NCBI RefSeq assembly: GCF_000165425.1
Contig: NW_001799066.1
Location: 496,001 to 560,000, forward strand
Origin: Paramecium tetraurelia
Taxonomy: Eukaryota; Ciliophora; Oligohymenophorea; Peniculida; Parameciidae
Direction: 5' to 3'
DNA: 64,000 bases
The position numbers were made by a program, and so were the translations under genes. The notes beneath the pieces were generated by a model. The model was not told where the DNA came from, ran no database searches, and saw nothing but the letters and a program-made list of their open reading frames with translations. This document shows, in pieces, positions 62,316 to 64,000 of the stretch (positions within the stretch are counted from its first letter, which is position 1; every line of letters begins with the position of its first letter).

Positions 62316-64000
62316 ATGATCTAAACACAATAATAAAAGATTGCAATTGTAGGCGATGGAATTCCCAACTTTTTAACAAAAGATAATTTGATTGTGAAGT
62401 AAAAGTCTCTCTAAAGGTTTTTGGAATAATTATCATATGTCAACAAGGATGCATTGTATTTATCTAAATCGAATCAAATCTAACTGAATGGAATTGATCT
62501 CATTCAAAATATTGAGGATAGTGAAGAGATATAATTAAATCTAGTTGGTGTAAAGAATTAAGCACCCAAAGAATCTTCAGTGGTTAATGAGTTTATTAGA
62601 GAAAAGAGAAGTAAGACACTTAAAGCTATTTTGGTATCTTTTGAATAGAATAGTTTAAACTTTCTTTACTAAAATGACACAATCATCTCTGTAGTACCAA
62701 ATGCAATAACAATAGATGGTATCTATATTGTATACATTCAGATTTTGGAATTAAAGATCAAGAGTACACAAAATTGATATAGACTGAATGGCTAAACAAA
62801 GAGTTTAATATCACTTTTAAAGGAACATCGATAATGAGTGTTCTCTAAAATGAAAATGTCATAAACATACCTGTTTTAAGAGCTGAATTACATTTCACAA
62901 ACTAACCAAATATAGAATTAAGCAATGAATTTTATTCCTCTTTAGTTCAAAAAGGGTTTGCTTCTATTAGTGATTGGGGGTATTTATTTTAATAAAAACC
63001 TAGAAAATTAAACTTATCTCAAAACTCATTCTAGTTATTGTATTAGTGTTAAGAAGAAGCCAAACGATAAAATTTAGGAATGTGGAAAGCTGGAGAATTA
63101 GATAGGGGTATGCTAAACTCTGTCACTTCTTAATTATAAGGATAAGTAGTTGAAATTATTGAGGCAAATTAATTCTATATAAAAACTAATACAGAAAAGT
63201 TGAATATAAAGTTAGATAGGATTTTCATTGAAGGCTAAGAAGCAAAAGAATTTACAAGGAAATTATTGATTGGAAAATAAGTGTATGTTTTATAGGTTGG
63301 CGACAACACTCCTTTGTATTCTATTCAATTAATTGAAAACAATCTTGATATAGAGGAAGAACTTATTTCGAATGGATGGGCTACACCAAAAGAGAGCTAT
63401 CCTGGCCTATCCAAATTCAAATATTAATAATTTATATAAATTAATTAGATTGCAAAATAGAAAAAACTAGGATAATATAGTCAAGAATTAACTTGGAGAG
63501 TTGAAGATTAAACAGACTCCAAATCAGGAAAGTGTGTAAATGAAATAATTTGGTCAAACATTTAGAGAGACAAGTAAAGTGCCAAATAATCTGGAGTGAG
63601 CACTGGGATTAGTATAAAGGAGGATTATTTATTAGAAGTTTTGATCGATAAAATTCACCTCAATGGATCGTTATAAATGACTATCATTAAATATCATTCT
63701 ATGGTCAACTTTTAAATAAATGGAATTACTAATTTACATGAATTTGAAACAAGTTTTCCATCAATAGCCAAATATCAAGAACAAAGGTATAATTATACAT
63801 ACAATCTATTGATGTAAAGAAATGTTTGGGTGTATTTTGAACATTTCAACATTTAAGAAAACCATTTTTATGGTAGAATTTATCTCAAGAAGAATAACAA
63901 AGACAGTGATTTTACTATAAATTTATTATCAGAAGGATTAACATTTATAAAAAGCAATACAGATTATTATGATAGGTATGAGGAAGCCTAAAAATAAGCA
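62316..64000 (+). CDS. Tudor-SN (SND1) staphylococcal-nuclease-repeat protein, 5' part
   Basis: Over 550 residues with one 23-nt intron, running off the window end. It contains repeated staphylococcal-nuclease-like folds, seen as EEAKRQNLGMWKAGELDRG, GQVVEIIEANQFYIKTN with LDRIFIEGQEAKEFTRKLL, and ISNGWATPKES. Each is the end or start of an SNc barrel and lacks catalytic residues, as in SND1. The Tudor domain would lie beyond 64000. Known role: RNA-binding co-regulator and stress-granule component. The start (MIQTQQQKIAIVGDG) is plausible though not fixed by homology. Confidence 0.75.

Noticed and set aside
1-64000. Transposons, CRISPR arrays, rRNA, telomeric repeats, further tRNAs
   Set aside because: Both strands were scanned by eye; no transposase motifs, regular spacer arrays, telomere-like CCCCAA/CCCAAA repeats or other cloverleafs were seen.

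Overview
This window looks like a macronuclear chromosome segment of the ciliate Paramecium, most likely a member of the P. aurelia group. Four things seen in the sequence support this. The DNA is very AT-rich. Conserved proteins read through only if TAA and TAG code for glutamine and TGA is the sole stop. Genes are cut by tiny introns of about 19-30 nt, most beginning GTA and ending TAG. Genes are packed head to head and tail to tail with a few tens of bases between them. Trichocyst matrix proteins, which build Paramecium secretory granules, are also present. All gene models were made by hand reading with this code, splicing small GT..AG introns where the frame required it. For nearly every model the spliced length was checked to be a multiple of three.

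Layout. 1-9.6 kb: an inactive-looking ubiquitin-protease relative (-), a TEY MAP kinase (-), a possible small gene (+), an axonemal dynein light chain (-), an Nta1-like amidase (-), three uncharacterised genes and ribosomal protein eS30 (-). 9.6-17.7 kb: an aquaporin-family channel (+), asparagine synthetase with an apparent 1-nt frameshift (-), a 2-kb gene-poor stretch, tRNA-Cys (-) and two unknown genes. 18-27 kb: a trichocyst matrix protein (-), a large XMAP215/TOG protein (-), small unknown genes and an MFI/C11orf65 homologue (-). 27-37.8 kb: an RCC1-repeat protein (+), a multi-pass membrane protein (-), a 1,127-residue coiled-coil protein (+), a short BuGZ/ZNF207 homologue (+), an importin-alpha-like protein (-) and a small unknown gene (-). 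38-43.4 kb: a papain-family protease (+), a RagA-type GTPase (-) and two Gln-rich unknowns (+). 43.4-51.6 kb: two tandem trichocyst matrix proteins (-), a CCCH zinc-finger protein (+), complex I NDUFV2 (-), a coiled-coil protein (-), a secreted trichocyst-like protein (+) and CCT6 (+). 51.6-64 kb: unknown genes, a Cys-rich secreted protein (+), a BAX-inhibitor/lifeguard membrane protein (-), an ankyrin protein (-), a SERBP1-like protein (+), the SRAP/HMCES DNA-repair protein (-) and a Tudor-SN/SND1 protein (+) that runs off the end.

The genes do not form a pathway or operon; each seems to be its own transcription unit, as expected in a ciliate. Some share themes: secretory granules (three to four trichocyst-type proteins), microtubules and spindle (XMAP215, BuGZ, dynein light chain) and nutrient or stress signalling (RagA, MAPK). 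No transposon, CRISPR array, rRNA or telomere was seen. No clearly new multi-gene system was found. The most unusual points are the aquaporin with a degenerate second pore motif, the dead ubiquitin-protease relative, the asparagine-synthetase frameshift and the 31-39 bp divergent promoters.
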